A model generated the notes under the pieces. It was not told the origin of the DNA, searched no databases, and saw nothing but the letters and a program-made list of their open reading frames with translations. The translations under genes and the position numbers were made by a program. Shown in pieces: positions 21,544-32,512 of a stretch of 64,000 nucleotides of DNA (positions are counted from its first letter, which is position 1; every line of letters begins with the position of its first letter). The stretch comes from Ceratopteris richardii (taxonomy: Eukaryota > Streptophyta > Polypodiopsida > Polypodiales > Pteridaceae): contig CM035413.1 of assembly GCA_020310875.1 (NCBI GenBank), positions 165,980,806 to 166,044,805 of the forward strand, given 5' to 3'.

Positions 21544-24500
21544 ATGGCTGATTTAGGACAACAAGTTGAGAAGTTAGACAAAGAAAATTTTCAGTCTTGG
21601 AGGTATAGAATGATAAATTACCTTAAAGGTAAAGGTTTATGGAGTTTAGTTAGTGGAGATGATCCACAACCGGTGAACCTTGAAGATCCCAACATTACTC
21701 CAGCACAAAGGAGACAATTTGTTGATTGGGAAGAGAGGAATCGAAGGGTGATGTTCCTCATCTCACAAGTTATTTCTAACACTATGATTGGTCATGTGCA
21801 AAGCTTAGAAACAGCCAAGGAAGTTTGGGAAGCATTGGAGAAGGTGTATGCTACCTCAACAAGGTCTCGAAGGATGCAACTCAAGAACGAGCTCAACAAC
21901 ATGAGGAAAAGCCTCAAACCAAAGCATTAGTGAGTATACATTGAGGATCAAAGAGCTTCGAGATCAGCTAGCATCAGTTGGATGCAAGATAGAAGAGGAA
22001 GACATCGTCCAAACAGCCCTCAATGGCTTGAGAAGTGAAGGAAAGTGGAAGCCCCTCATCACAAACATCCTTTATAGAGATCCTCTACCAACATTCGATG
22101 AGATTATACCAAATCTTGTGGCTAAAGAGGTTGCTCAACAAGGAGAAGGCAACAAAGGTAAGGACACCCATAGTCAAATGTTGTATACAGGAAGAGGTAG
22201 AGGAAGGAACTCAAGAGGAGGCTCGAGAGGAAGAGGAAGAAGCTACAACAATACAAATTTCAGCCAACACAACTCGGAGGACAAGGACAACTCAAATGAC
22301 AACACACATGGAAGAGGTCGAGGAAGAAATAGAGGAAGAGGTCGAGGTTCATACAATCCTCATAAAGGTATAACATGTTATCATTGTGGTAAACTAGGAC
22401 ATTATGCAAATGATTGTTGGCAAAATAATGGAAGGCTGAATGGAGGCAACCAAAGGAGCCAAAATAACTATGCGAGTACATCAAGTGAAGGAGACAAGCA
22501 AACCATGCTTGCCATGAAGCATGACTACAACAACTCAAGAAGTGATGACCAAAAATGGTTCATAGATTCAGGTTGCAACAACCATATGACATGCCAAGGA
22601 GATTTATTCACAAAGCTACAAGCTCCAAGTGGAAAAGGATGTGTGGAGACCGGCGATGAAACTCAACATGCAATTGAGCATGTTCGAGATATCAAGCTTG
22701 GAGATAGAAAGGTATTGGCTGATGTACTTCATGTTCCTACTATTGCAAAGAATTTGATTTCAGTAGGACAAATGGTAGAGAAAGGATATCATGTTATCTT
22801 AAATGAAAAAGGCTGCTTTATAAAGAATCCAAAAGAAGGATTCAAGGTCATTGCTCAAGGAAGGAAAGAAGGAAGGATGTTCACTTTGGACATTCAACAA
22901 CCGCATGGAAAGGTGATGTATATTCAGTTTGGAAACAAGAGGATTGCTGAAATCGATTTGTGGCACAAAAGGTTTGGACATATCAACATTCCCAAGCTCA
23001 AGGACATGAGCAACCATGAAGTGGTAAGAGGTCTTCCAAGATTCAATGATGCCGGACTACATGAGTTTTGTGAAGCATGCCAACTAGGAAAGCAAACTCG
23101 ACAACCATTCAAGAAAAGCAACTATGTGGCAAGGAATGTCCTCGACTTGATACACACGGATGTATGGGGACCATCACAACAACCATCAGTGGCTGGTACT
23201 AGATATTTTGTCACTTTTATTGATGATCATTCAAGGAAAGTATGGATGTTTTGCATAAAACAAAAATCAGATGTGTTCTCCATGTTCAAGAGATTTAAAG
23301 CACAGGTAGAAAAGGAAACATGACGCTACATAAAGACCTTGAGGTCCGATGCAAGAGGAGAATATTTCTCCAAAGAATTTTCAGATTTTCTTTATGAAAA
23401 TGGCATCAAGAGACAATTTACATGTAGGTACACACCTCAACAAAATGAAATAGCTGAAAGGAAAAATCGACATATCACAGAAGTTGCAAGATGCATGCTC
23501 AACGAGATGAAGATGCCACTAAACTATTGGGCTGAAGCAACTAGTACGGCCGTTTATTTGATGAACAAGTGCACAACGGCTGGAGTGCATAATCTAACTC
23601 CCCAGGAGGTTTATTCCGGTAAGAAGCCTGACCTTACACATCTCAATATTTTTGGATGTGTGTGTTATGTTCACATCCCTCAAGAACTAAGGACAAAGAT
23701 GGAGGCAAAGTCCAAAAAATGTATTTTTATTGGATATTCATCGGAGCAAAAGGGATATAGGTGCTACAATCCGGTGACAAAGGAGCTACGAGTCTCACGA
23801 GATGTGGTATTTGATGAGCTAAGACCATGGTTTGGAGACAAAGGGAAAGAGAAGATTCTTGAAGAAGATTGCGAAGATGATGGAGGTGCTTTCCAAGAAG
23901 AATTTCAACAAACAAGCACTCAAATGTCAGGTCCAGAAGCTTCTACATCACTTGGAGAAAGCTCAACATGGAAGGGGAGGCTAAGGAGTCATTCCTCATC
24001 ACCAACATCAGCCTATGAAAGATCTAAAGCTGAAGGTGCTGCCCAAAATAGTGATTCAAATGCAAGTGAAGAAGAGTATGAAGAGGTGATCACACCGAAG
24101 GTAAAGTTGAACTGGTTGAAGAAGCAATGTTCAAAAGGAAATGAAAGGAGGTCTTCAAGAGCAAGGTATCCAATTGAAAGGCTGAGCTATGATAGTTTTA
24201 TTGCAAAGCATTTTGCATATATGACACATGTGGTCAAAGACAAAGAACCGGATGCATATGAAGAAGCATGTACACAAAAAGAATGGCAAGAAGCTATGCA
24301 AGAAGAGATAGCTCTCAAGGACAATCACACATGGAGCTAGTTCCAAAGGCTGAAGGTATGAAGATTGTTCCAAATAAATGGGTGTTTAAAATAAAGAGAA
24401 ATGCTGATGGTTCTCTAGCAAGGCATAAAGCTAGACTAGTAGCAAAAGGATTCAAGCAAACTCACGGCATCGATTATGAAGAAACTTTCAGCCCGATTGC

Positions 24501-25878
24501 AAAGATGGGAACAATTAGAACCTTGATTGCAGTGAGTGCAGCAAGGAGATGGCCATTGTACCAACTTGACATAAAAAGTGCTTTTCTCAATGGTGAACTT
24601 CAGGAAGAGGTATACATGAGTCAACCGATTGGATTTGAAGACAAAAAGCATCCAAATTTTGTTTGTAGATTGAAGAAAGCTTTGTATGGGCTGAAGCAAG
24701 CACCACGTGCTTGGAATCAAAGATTGGTTGAGTACCTCACAAGGTGTGGGTATAGTCCAAGTAATGCAGATCCCTCTCTCTACATGAAGAAAGAAGAAGG
24801 CAAGCAGGTATATATTTGCATATACGTTGATGATCTCATCATAACAGGAAGTAATGTTACAGGAATACAAGAGATCAAAAGGAAACTCGGTAAGGAGTTT
24901 AAAATTTCAGATCTTGGTGAGCTGAAATACTTTTTAGGCATTGAGATAGTCTATGGGAAAGATGGCATTTACTTAATGCAAAGAAAGTACCTATTGGATG
25001 TTCTTTTCAGATTTGGAATGAGTGAATGCAAACCACTCACTCAACCTATGGACACAAATGTGAAGCTATGCTCAAATGATGGAGAGAAGTTACATGATGT
25101 AACTACATACATGAGCATTATAGGTTCATTGATCTATGATACGATCACAAGACCAGATTTATGTTATATTGTTGGAGTTCTTTCTCAATTTATGCAAGCT
25201 CCAACAAGTGAACATTTAAATTCAGCCAAACGAGTGCTAAGATATGTGAAGCACACAGTCAATCATGCTCTGTTTTATGGATATGATGAAGAATTGCAGG
25301 TAAAAGGCTTCAGTGATGCTGATTGAGATGGTTCGAAGGAAGACAGAAGATCCACTTCAGGTTATGTGTTCATGATAGGTAGCAAACCTATCACATGGAG
25401 CTCAAAGAAGCAACCTACTATTGCACTATCATCTACAGAAGCTGAATATAGAGGTTTAGCCTTTGCAACTTATGAAGCTATGTGGATTAAGAAGATCTTG
25501 GCTGATCTTGATGTGCAGGTGGAGACCATTCCAATTTATGGTGACAACATGTCAAGCATTCACTTGACAAACAATCCAATGTTTCATGCACAAAGCAAGC
25601 ACATAGAAGTGCATTATCATTATGTTCGAGAAAAGGTTTTAAGCAAGGATGTGGATATAAAGTTCATTGGAACTAATGACCAGGTTGCAGACATGCTTAC
25701 AAAGTCCCTAGATGCTTCTAAGCTCAAGAGGTTCAAGGACGACATCAACTTGAAGGATATGGCTGAAGGTGCAAGCTCACATGTGAGCTTGAGGGGGAGT
25801 GTTAAAAATAAAGAAGTAAGCTCGTATATATTTTTGCAAAAAGGATTTTCTTCAAGTAGAAGGAAAATACAAAAATGA
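21544..25878 (+). pseudogene. Co2 gag-pol polyprotein (four lesions)
   Basis: Order: gag from the ATG at 21544; CCHC zinc knuckle C-x2-C-x4-H-x4-C at 22376-22417; protease WFIDSG at 22556-22573; GAG-pre-integrase LWHKRFGHIN near 22960; integrase HTDVWGPS near 23153; RT with LDIKSAFLNG near 24568 and YVDD at 24823-24834; RNase H with SSTEAEYRG near 25432 and ADMLTKSL near 25689. Lesions are a frameshift near 21908, TGA at 23321-23323 where related elements have glycine, a one-base loss near 24334, and TGA at 25324-25326 in place of the tryptophan of DADW. The last open stretch passes the polypurine tract and ends at 25876-25878 inside the 3' LTR. All domains are otherwise well preserved. Confidence 0.93.
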
Positions 25879-26592
25879 AAAATAGAAGCATTTACTTCAG
25901 CAAAGTAGTGGAGGCCAAAAGAGAATCATTCAAAAGAGAATCAAATCCAAAATCTGAACTGTAAGAGGAGTGGCTGTCCAAAGTAGTGGAGAAATGATGG
26001 AGAAGAGCTCTCAAACTCATCATGAGAGTTTTTGGTCACTTGGCTATAAAAGAGGCAAATGAGGACACTCAAGAATAGAGGAAGAAGGCGTGGAATCCCC
26101 CTTGTAGCTACTTCATTCGTTTTGAGTCATTTCGTTCAGTTTACTCTCATAGAGTATGTCCAGCCGCACACCCATTTTTGGGTAGTCTACTTGTGAGAGT
26201 CATATCTCTCAATATATGTATCCAATTTTAGTGTTTGAACATTCTTTGGAAAGCTTATCTTGAGTAATTCCTCTGTCTAAAATAGTTTTATGAAATTCTT
26301 TATGGTCTGTGAGTTATTCAGGTTTTAGTGAAGTCCAGTTTTCAGCCTAACTGAGTGGACAGGTAGTCTGTTTTGAATCAAATAGTTGCCAACCCAAATC
26401 TACTCCAAATTGAGTCTTTGATATCTCATTTGAAAGATCTAGGTGTCTAGCTTGAGTGACCAAAGTTTCAAGTTCATTGGATATTTCAGTTGGTACCAGT
26501 TTTCATTTGAAGGTTCTGCTGTTGACAAGAGTCTTGATCTTGAGAAGGTCTTCTACACTTTTCGCTGCGATTAGGAGAGGAATTCTCCAACA
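25800..26592 (+). repeat. Co2 3' LTR
   Basis: Starts directly after the polypurine run TTGAGGGGGAG. It is the same length as the 5' LTR and carries TATAAAAG at 26045-26052. It ends CCAACA at 26592, followed by the CATAT target duplication. Confidence 0.95.
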
Positions 26593-27420
26593 CATATGAC
26601 TTCAACTTTCTCTTTTATAGATTGTAGGAAAAGATTTCCAATCAATATAAACTACCAAACCTGCTTCATTTAGAATTCAAATTCATGAAGAAAAGGCATG
26701 GTCATATCTTCAAGCGTCTATATAAAGAATCCAAATCATTTGTACATAAAGTAGAGTGTTGATTTTGAAGCAATACATATACTCTTTGATCATTGCTTGG
26801 TGCCACTTCTATTCTCTGCTCCTCCTTCCTCATACTCAATCAACTTTCAGTGATTGCTGCTCTCTCTACAAAGCTCAAAATCCATTCTTTAAGCTTTCAT
26901 TACAAAGGTATAACTGTCTAGTTTATGTGTACAAATTTTCAAGTCATTTGATTTAGTAATTTCAGAGAAGTCTTGAGTTTTAGAGTCTCGGGGTCATTGT
27001 CTACACATACCTAGAAAATCGGGATGACATCCAATTGGTGTTAAGGTGATTGCTTCTTCATTGGTTCATGTAAATTAGGGCTTTTATGCATTTTGGCAAG
27101 CCAAATCTATGTATGACACTCCCTTAGGAGAAATGTTTCCAACTGTAACTGTATTGGCTGCTCTCAGTGTTTGAAGAAATAACTTCCATCCATTTTTAAA
27201 AGGTTTTTGTGAGCTAGTCAAGGTGCAAGTTATGTGTGTTGCATCAACTTGTTCTTGTTGATGTTCCAAAGTACCTATTGAGTTTTATTGCACTAACCAC
27301 AAGCCTACAAGGTTAACATTCTATATCCAAAGAGCTAGGGCTGGTACAATGCTGGTTTGCTAAACCAACTTCACCACTTGACAACTCAACTTTCCAAACC
27401 TCTCCAAGCTTCTCGAACTT
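26593..27420 (+). repeat. Co1 3' LTR, right part
   Basis: It aligns with about 15895-16654 of the Co1 5' LTR (GATTGTAGGAAAAGATT, TATATAAAGA, GTTCTTGTTGATGTTCCAAAG). It contains a segment around 27195-27245 that the 5' LTR lacks. The end is placed where alignment stops, just before a TG microsatellite. Confidence 0.85.
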
Positions 27421-27425
27421 CTTTC

Positions 27426-28450
27426 ATTTGTGTGTGTGTGTATACATGTGTGTATGTACATACATATGTTTCTATATCTACATAAATATATATGTACGTA
27501 TATACATGTATACGTACATGTATATGTATATACATGTGTACGTACATGTATGTGTATAATATATACATGTATATGTATATATACATGTATATATATGTAT
27601 ATATGTATATATACATGTATACATATATGTATATATATATATATAGATGTATATATACATGTACTTACATAGATGCATGCATGTATACATATGCTTATAT
27701 ATGAACGTGTATGCATAACATATACATGCTATAATACATGCATGCATATAAACTTCATTTATCATATGCATGTACATAGCTATGTAAACATGTCGTACAT
27801 GTATGCATCCACATATGCTTATATGTGTATACATGCACAATTGTGTGTACGTATGTGCATCATACACACACATAAATTAAGTGCATGTGCACACATAAAC
27901 ACACATTCACAAACACACTACACACACACAAACATATAGACACATGTACACATACGAACGTGTATAGATATGTACGTTTGTGCATACATGAATGAATGTG
28001 CATACATGAATGAATGTGTACACATATATTCTATGTGCAGACGTACATACATATACATGCATGCGTGTGTATGCCATACATATGAACATACATGCGCATA
28101 CATATAGATTAAAAAAATACACATGCTTATTTTTGAAAAATGTACAAGCGCGTACACGTGCACACACATGCATACACACATACATATGCATACACACATA
28201 CATATGCCTACATACACATTCATACATACATACATGTACATGAGTGCATTTGTACTTACATACAAGCATCTATACATATACACATACCTTCACACATACA
28301 TGCATGAACATACGTACATGCATATAAATATTTATTTAACTGGTTCTTACTATCATTAAAGTTTTACATCATGCTTGCATGCGTACATACATGCATAATT
28401 GCATACATATACATATGTAGGCACTCTTTGACTCATACATACATACATAT
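27426..28450. repeat. Microsatellite block (TG, TATACATG, CATA)
   Basis: About 1 kb of TG, CATA, TACA and TATATG words with mixed phase. Open frames on both strands consist of Tyr/Ile/His/Cys/Thr/Met repeats and are not genes. Confidence 0.95.
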
Positions 28451-29915
28451 ATAGATACAATATAGTCGATCCTTGTCAATCAATGAAATTTATCATTTTA
28501 TCTAGCTAACATTGGTATATAAATATACACACCTGCCCCTTGAGCCTTGCTTGTGATAGGATCTTCATCACATCTTAAGTTGGTCTATTGAGAATTTACA
28601 TACACATTATAGTTCATATAGATTCTAAATTTTGTTTGCGATTAACAAGACAGGAGCGAAAGTTTTACCCTACTCTTATGAAAGTCTCTATAGGAATTAA
28701 TATTCTCAAAGAAGTTTAAAGATTTTGATTATTGGCGTTTGATTTTTTCTTTTTCTTTTTCTCTAAGAATGCAACAGAACGATAAATTAACAAAAAGATA
28801 CGTAATGCGTCAAAAGATTGGGAAGAGGCTTTCCCTATACAATACACTTAATGGCGTTCATATATTGTGTGTAATTTATATGAAGAATACATAGAAGAAA
28901 TTTGTATGTCATGGCAATAGGGGCCATAAACAAACAAATTTATGTGTGATTTATACATTTGTATGTCATGGCAATAGGGGCCATAAACAGAGAAATTTGT
29001 ATGGGAATTGCTTGATGCTATATTGGATTTTCCAATTGTGATTTAACGTTAGCTTGATAGATTTCTTGATTGGAGGTATGTACATTTCTTAAAAATACAA
29101 TCTACTACTTTTTTTATGGGTGAGCCTCTCCTATCAGCAAATTCCTTCATGATCTTCACATGCTTGGTTCCTAAAAGAAAATATTACCCTTGCACCCTTT
29201 GGAGATCTTAAATTTTTTCGAGCTCATTTGGTTGACATCTTTGTAGCAAGAATCTAAGGGAGGAGACCGAGCCCGTCAAAAAACTTAGAAAGACAAAATA
29301 GGAGATAGACCAAGCCTCTTATTGATCTTGTTTTGATTATGATCTCACCTCAATAAGAACTTGCCGGAAATTCTAATAACTTGTTTCAATTAAGCATTAA
29401 AAGGTGACCAATAAGACATGAAGTAATTAATTCTAGGGGCAATATAATGGTTTAAGTGAGGGAAAGTGTGTGATAGCACCGTTTTATAACTTATCTCTAA
29501 GTTTGTTGATGACTCACTCCCATCTTTGATTTAATGAAAGCGTAAAACCCATTGGTATACCTAGAACATAAAAATATTACCATTTAGAATGAACTTATAT
29601 CCAAGCTTGGAAATAGTGTTTAAAATCATATCACTAGAAGATTTAATCCTAGTTTCACTATGATTGATGTTCGATACACTTGGAAGGCAAAGTAAATGTG
29701 AATATTCAAGTATAAAATGAAGCAATTCTCCATTGCATGGACCGACGCATTACCAATTCTCCATTGCATGGACCGAAGCATAAGGATTCCTTGAAATTTA
29801 CCTTCTTGCATATTATTTTTCGAGCGCTAAACCTACATGATTGGATATACCAAAGAGAAGAGGTACAAGTGGACATGCCTATCTCATAGATGTTTCGATC
29901 CAAATTGGTTGATAT
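28451..29915. other. Interval with no recognised gene
   Basis: No protein family recognised. Two local tandem duplications are visible. A word of about 37 bp including GTCATGGCAATAGGGGCCAT occurs near 28907 and again near 28961. AATTCTCCATTGCATGGACC occurs near 29725 and 29756. Confidence 0.5.
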
Positions 29916-30150
29916 TGTTGGAGTTTGAGGCATGCAAAAAGCACGCAAATAGCACAAGGAAGAAGAAGAACCTTGAAGCATAGCACACAATACTGAATGT
30001 ATTACAAAGGTGAATGTACAAACATTAGTAACCCATTATGCTTATAAGAATATATACAATCCATGGGGGAGAAAACCTCCTAAAGAGGGAAAAAAGTACC
30101 CCGACAATCCTAAGTGTATTCACACATATCACTACCGAAATATGTCAACA
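29916..30150 (-). repeat. Co3 3' LTR
   Basis: On the minus strand it begins TGTTGACATA and ends CTCCAACA. It is preceded on that strand by a purine-rich AGTGGGGATT, which is a plausible polypurine tract. It matches 38598-38827. Confidence 0.8.
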
Positions 30151-30228
30151 AATCCCCACTAGGAGTGATGCGGTGAACAAGGATCTGGCACTCATGTATA
30201 AGGAAGTGCCAAGCTATGTGGAAAGAGA

Positions 30229-30800
30229 TCAATCCACAAAAGGAAATAAACCCAAAGATTTACCAAAAGCTTGAAACGTCTCTCGAGGCAGAGCCTTTGT
30301 GAAAAGATATGCAATGTTATCTTGTGTGGGCACATATGCCAAACCAATCTCTCGAGTAGAGAACCTCATCATGACATAATGATAATGCACCTCCAATGTT
30401 CTTTGTGCTAGCATGGAACACAAGGTTCCTCACAACTGCTAATGTGCTCTGGTTATCAATGAAGATGTGGTGGCATAAGACTGACCAACACCCGAATCAG
30501 CCAAAAGACATCTTAGCCACGCACACTCAATAGTCACTATGAAAGCTATCCTATAATCAGCCGCACAACTAGAAGTGGACACAATAGGTTTCTTCTTGCT
30601 CAACCAAGATATGCAGGAGCTATCAAGCATGAAGCAAAAACCACTAGTGGACAGGAGTGTCATAGCAACCAATCCGATATGAGTTAGAAAAAGCATGTAA
30701 ATCTAGAGGTAGTGATCTACTTGGATACCACACAAGTAGTGAAAGATGCACTTAACCACATTCCAATGCTTGACACCTCGGTAATTGCTCATCTGTGAGA
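30229..30800 (-). pseudogene. Co3 RNase H (broken)
   Basis: Minus-strand stretches at 30439-30696 and 30229-30423 encode a copia RNase H: ISWLSKKKPIVSTSSCAADY, ECAWLRCLLADSGV, then LEVHYHYV and PTQDNIAYLFTKALPRETF. The catalytic Asp of the final DLFTKAL motif is changed to Tyr, and the two parts are in different frames. Beyond about 30800 the reading changes to a Co1-like fragment on the opposite strand. Confidence 0.82.
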
Positions 30801-30809
30801 CAACAAACT

Positions 30810-31054
30810 GAAGGGATGTATCTAACTCAGAGAAGATACATTCAAGACGTACTTCTCAAGATCAGAATGGAGAACACAAAGCTTGCAGGAACACCTTTGG
30901 AATTGATCCATAAACCAAGTTTATGAAGGTGAACAGATTAATGATCTTAATGAGTATGAAAATTTAGTTGGTAGCTTGATGTATGCTACTCACACAAGAC
31001 TAGACATATCATATAGTGTGGGACTACTTAGTCAATTCATGCATTCACATAGAA
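30810..31054 (+). pseudogene. Co1-like RT fragment
   Basis: The stretch matches Co1 at about 19496-19733 closely (GAAGGGATGTATMTAACT, ACAAAGCTTGCAGGAACACC, CTAGACATATCATATAGTGT, CAATTCATGCATTCAC). It ends exactly where the Co4 LTR begins. It is an RT segment without its catalytic part. Confidence 0.82.
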
Positions 31055-31351
31055 TGTTATCGTTAGTGTCCATGTGAAAGGCCAAATGCCCACCGAACAC
31101 TTCTTTGTATATGTTCTTTAATAAAACATATAGTGGCCTCGTTAGTCACAGATTGTAAGTTCGACTGCATTTGTAAGACTTAAGAAGTATGTCTTCATGC
31201 TCCTTGTGTACTGTGTTTTTCTGTGTATTCTATAGCCTCTATGCGGAGTATTGTGTGTGGCCTTAGGAGCTCGGTTTTCTACTCCAAGGATATCATCATG
31301 GAGCTCTCAAGAGGAGAGCACATTGTTGTGCATCGCCATCAAATTACTTCA
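31055..31351 (+). repeat. Co4 5' LTR
   Basis: Starts TGTTATCGTTAGTG, ends ACTTCA, and is followed by TGGTATCAAAGT, a methionine-tRNA-type primer binding site. The only copy in the window; the boundaries rest on the primer binding site and on the end of the Co1-like fragment. Confidence 0.7.
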
Positions 31352-31512
31352 TTGGTATCAAAGTAGTTCGATGCAAAAGCTTTGTTCCTTTTGTGCGACC
31401 GAAGCGAGCACCCCCCGGTATACCAAGGCTTACGACTAAGGTGGCGACCAAGGCATAGACCTTGGCATACCTTGTCATCGGAGTCACTCAAGTCACCGTT
31501 GATAGAGGTTCT

Positions 31513-31595
31513 CGGTACTTCCCGAGAGGCCACCCATCCTAGTACTATTCCCCCCAGAGCTCGCTTAATGGTGGCAATATCTTTCCACTAAGCTA
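31513..31595 (-). other. 5S rRNA-like segment with pol III promoter boxes in the Co4 leader
   Basis: On the minus strand, 31570 to 31513 reads TTAAGCGAGCTCTGG, then AATAGTACTAGGATGGGTGG, then CCTCTCGGGAAGTACC. This matches the A-box, intermediate element and C-box part of plant 5S rRNA (TTAAGCG, AGTAGTACTAGGATGGGTGA, CCTCYTGGGAAG). The first half of 5S rRNA is not present. Just upstream on the same strand (31595-31585) is TAGCTTAGTGG, like a tRNA A box. This is not an intact 5S gene. It may be a 5S-derived SINE or a relic of a Cassandra-type TRIM element, both of which carry 5S sequence. Confidence 0.65.
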
Positions 31596-32512
31596 CACTC
31601 TTGTGGTGTGTGAAGAAGGGGAAAGACTAAGGTTAACATTACCTTGAACATGTTTTGTTCCCTCAAAGCTTCATTCTTTGCTTTCAAAGCCTTTTTTTGA
31701 AGCATTTTTGGGGTGTTTTTTGGAGTCATTTTGGAGTACTTTTGCACACAGTTCTCTTCACATAGGTCCAAGAACATCAAGAACAATGTTCTTTGTTTGA
31801 CAATAAATATCAACCTTTGGGGCTATGTTTTCATCCACACTCGTAAAACTACACGTTTCTCAAAAGGTTTTTTCATTTTTGGTGGGAGCAGCCATTGGAA
31901 ATTTATGCAGGTTTTTGAGCCTAAAACATCAGAGTTGACAGACACTTGCAAGTGTTGTTAGCTAGTTTTTGGGTTGTGCATTCAGCCTTTTAGTGTCATT
32001 TTATTGCATATATTGAGCACATACACACCATGTAGGCTTCTGTGGATACCGCTTATGTACATCCATGTGGTCATTGATATAGCAGTTATGTTTTTTGCAT
32101 AAAGCATTTTACGTTTGATAAAGAGAGTCGTGGTGAGGTTTACTTAGTTGGGAGACACCTAGATGTTGGGGTCTCTTTGGTGATGCAGGTTGAGGACTTA
32201 TCCAGCCTCGCCATAGGAGATGTATGATAGTTGTTCATAGGTGCTCGATAAGCCTAGTTGGCTTCTATTGGGTAACTGATTATATGCAGTGGAGTTAGTG
32301 ATTCACTGTGCAGCTAATCATATCAGTACTTGTAGCTTTATGATATTTTGACATGGGTCATATGCTCAGTTTGTAGAGGATACTCTTGCAAAATTTTTCC
32401 AGATTTATGGTTTTGTCAACTATATAGTGGTCAATTTACTCCTTGATACACTTATTTGTTGGTGTTTAGACTCTTCTAGCTCCATTATCATTCTATTCAG
32501 TTCTCTACCATC

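Larger units (their letters stand above)
20602..26592 (+). mobile_element. Co2: full-length Ty1/copia retrotransposon inserted in the Co1 LTR
   Basis: Two 793-bp LTRs (20602-21394 and 25800-26592) both start TGTTAAAAA and end CCAACA. Five-base target duplications CATAT lie at 20597-20601 and 26593-26597. A methionine-tRNA primer binding site at 21397-21408 and a polypurine tract at about 25790-25799 complete the set. By eye I count roughly twenty differences between the LTRs, so insertion is fairly recent but not current. Gag-pol carries only a few lesions. Confidence 0.96.
15613..27420 (+). mobile_element. Co1: old Ty1/copia element, 3' LTR split by Co2
   Basis: The 5' LTR (15613 to about 16658) and a 3' LTR in two parts (about 20326-20601 and 26593-27420) align along their length. 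Between the LTRs lie gag, integrase, RT and RNase H relics in copia order. The 3' LTR is interrupted exactly by Co2 with the target duplication CATAT. The internal region has many stops and deletions. The element is flanked by microsatellites on both sides, (TA)n before 15607 and TG/CATA after 27426, so it may have landed in simple sequence. Confidence 0.88.

Noticed and set aside
31513..31595. Functional 5S rRNA gene
   Set aside because: Only the second half of 5S rRNA is recognisable and it carries several changes; the 5' half is missing.
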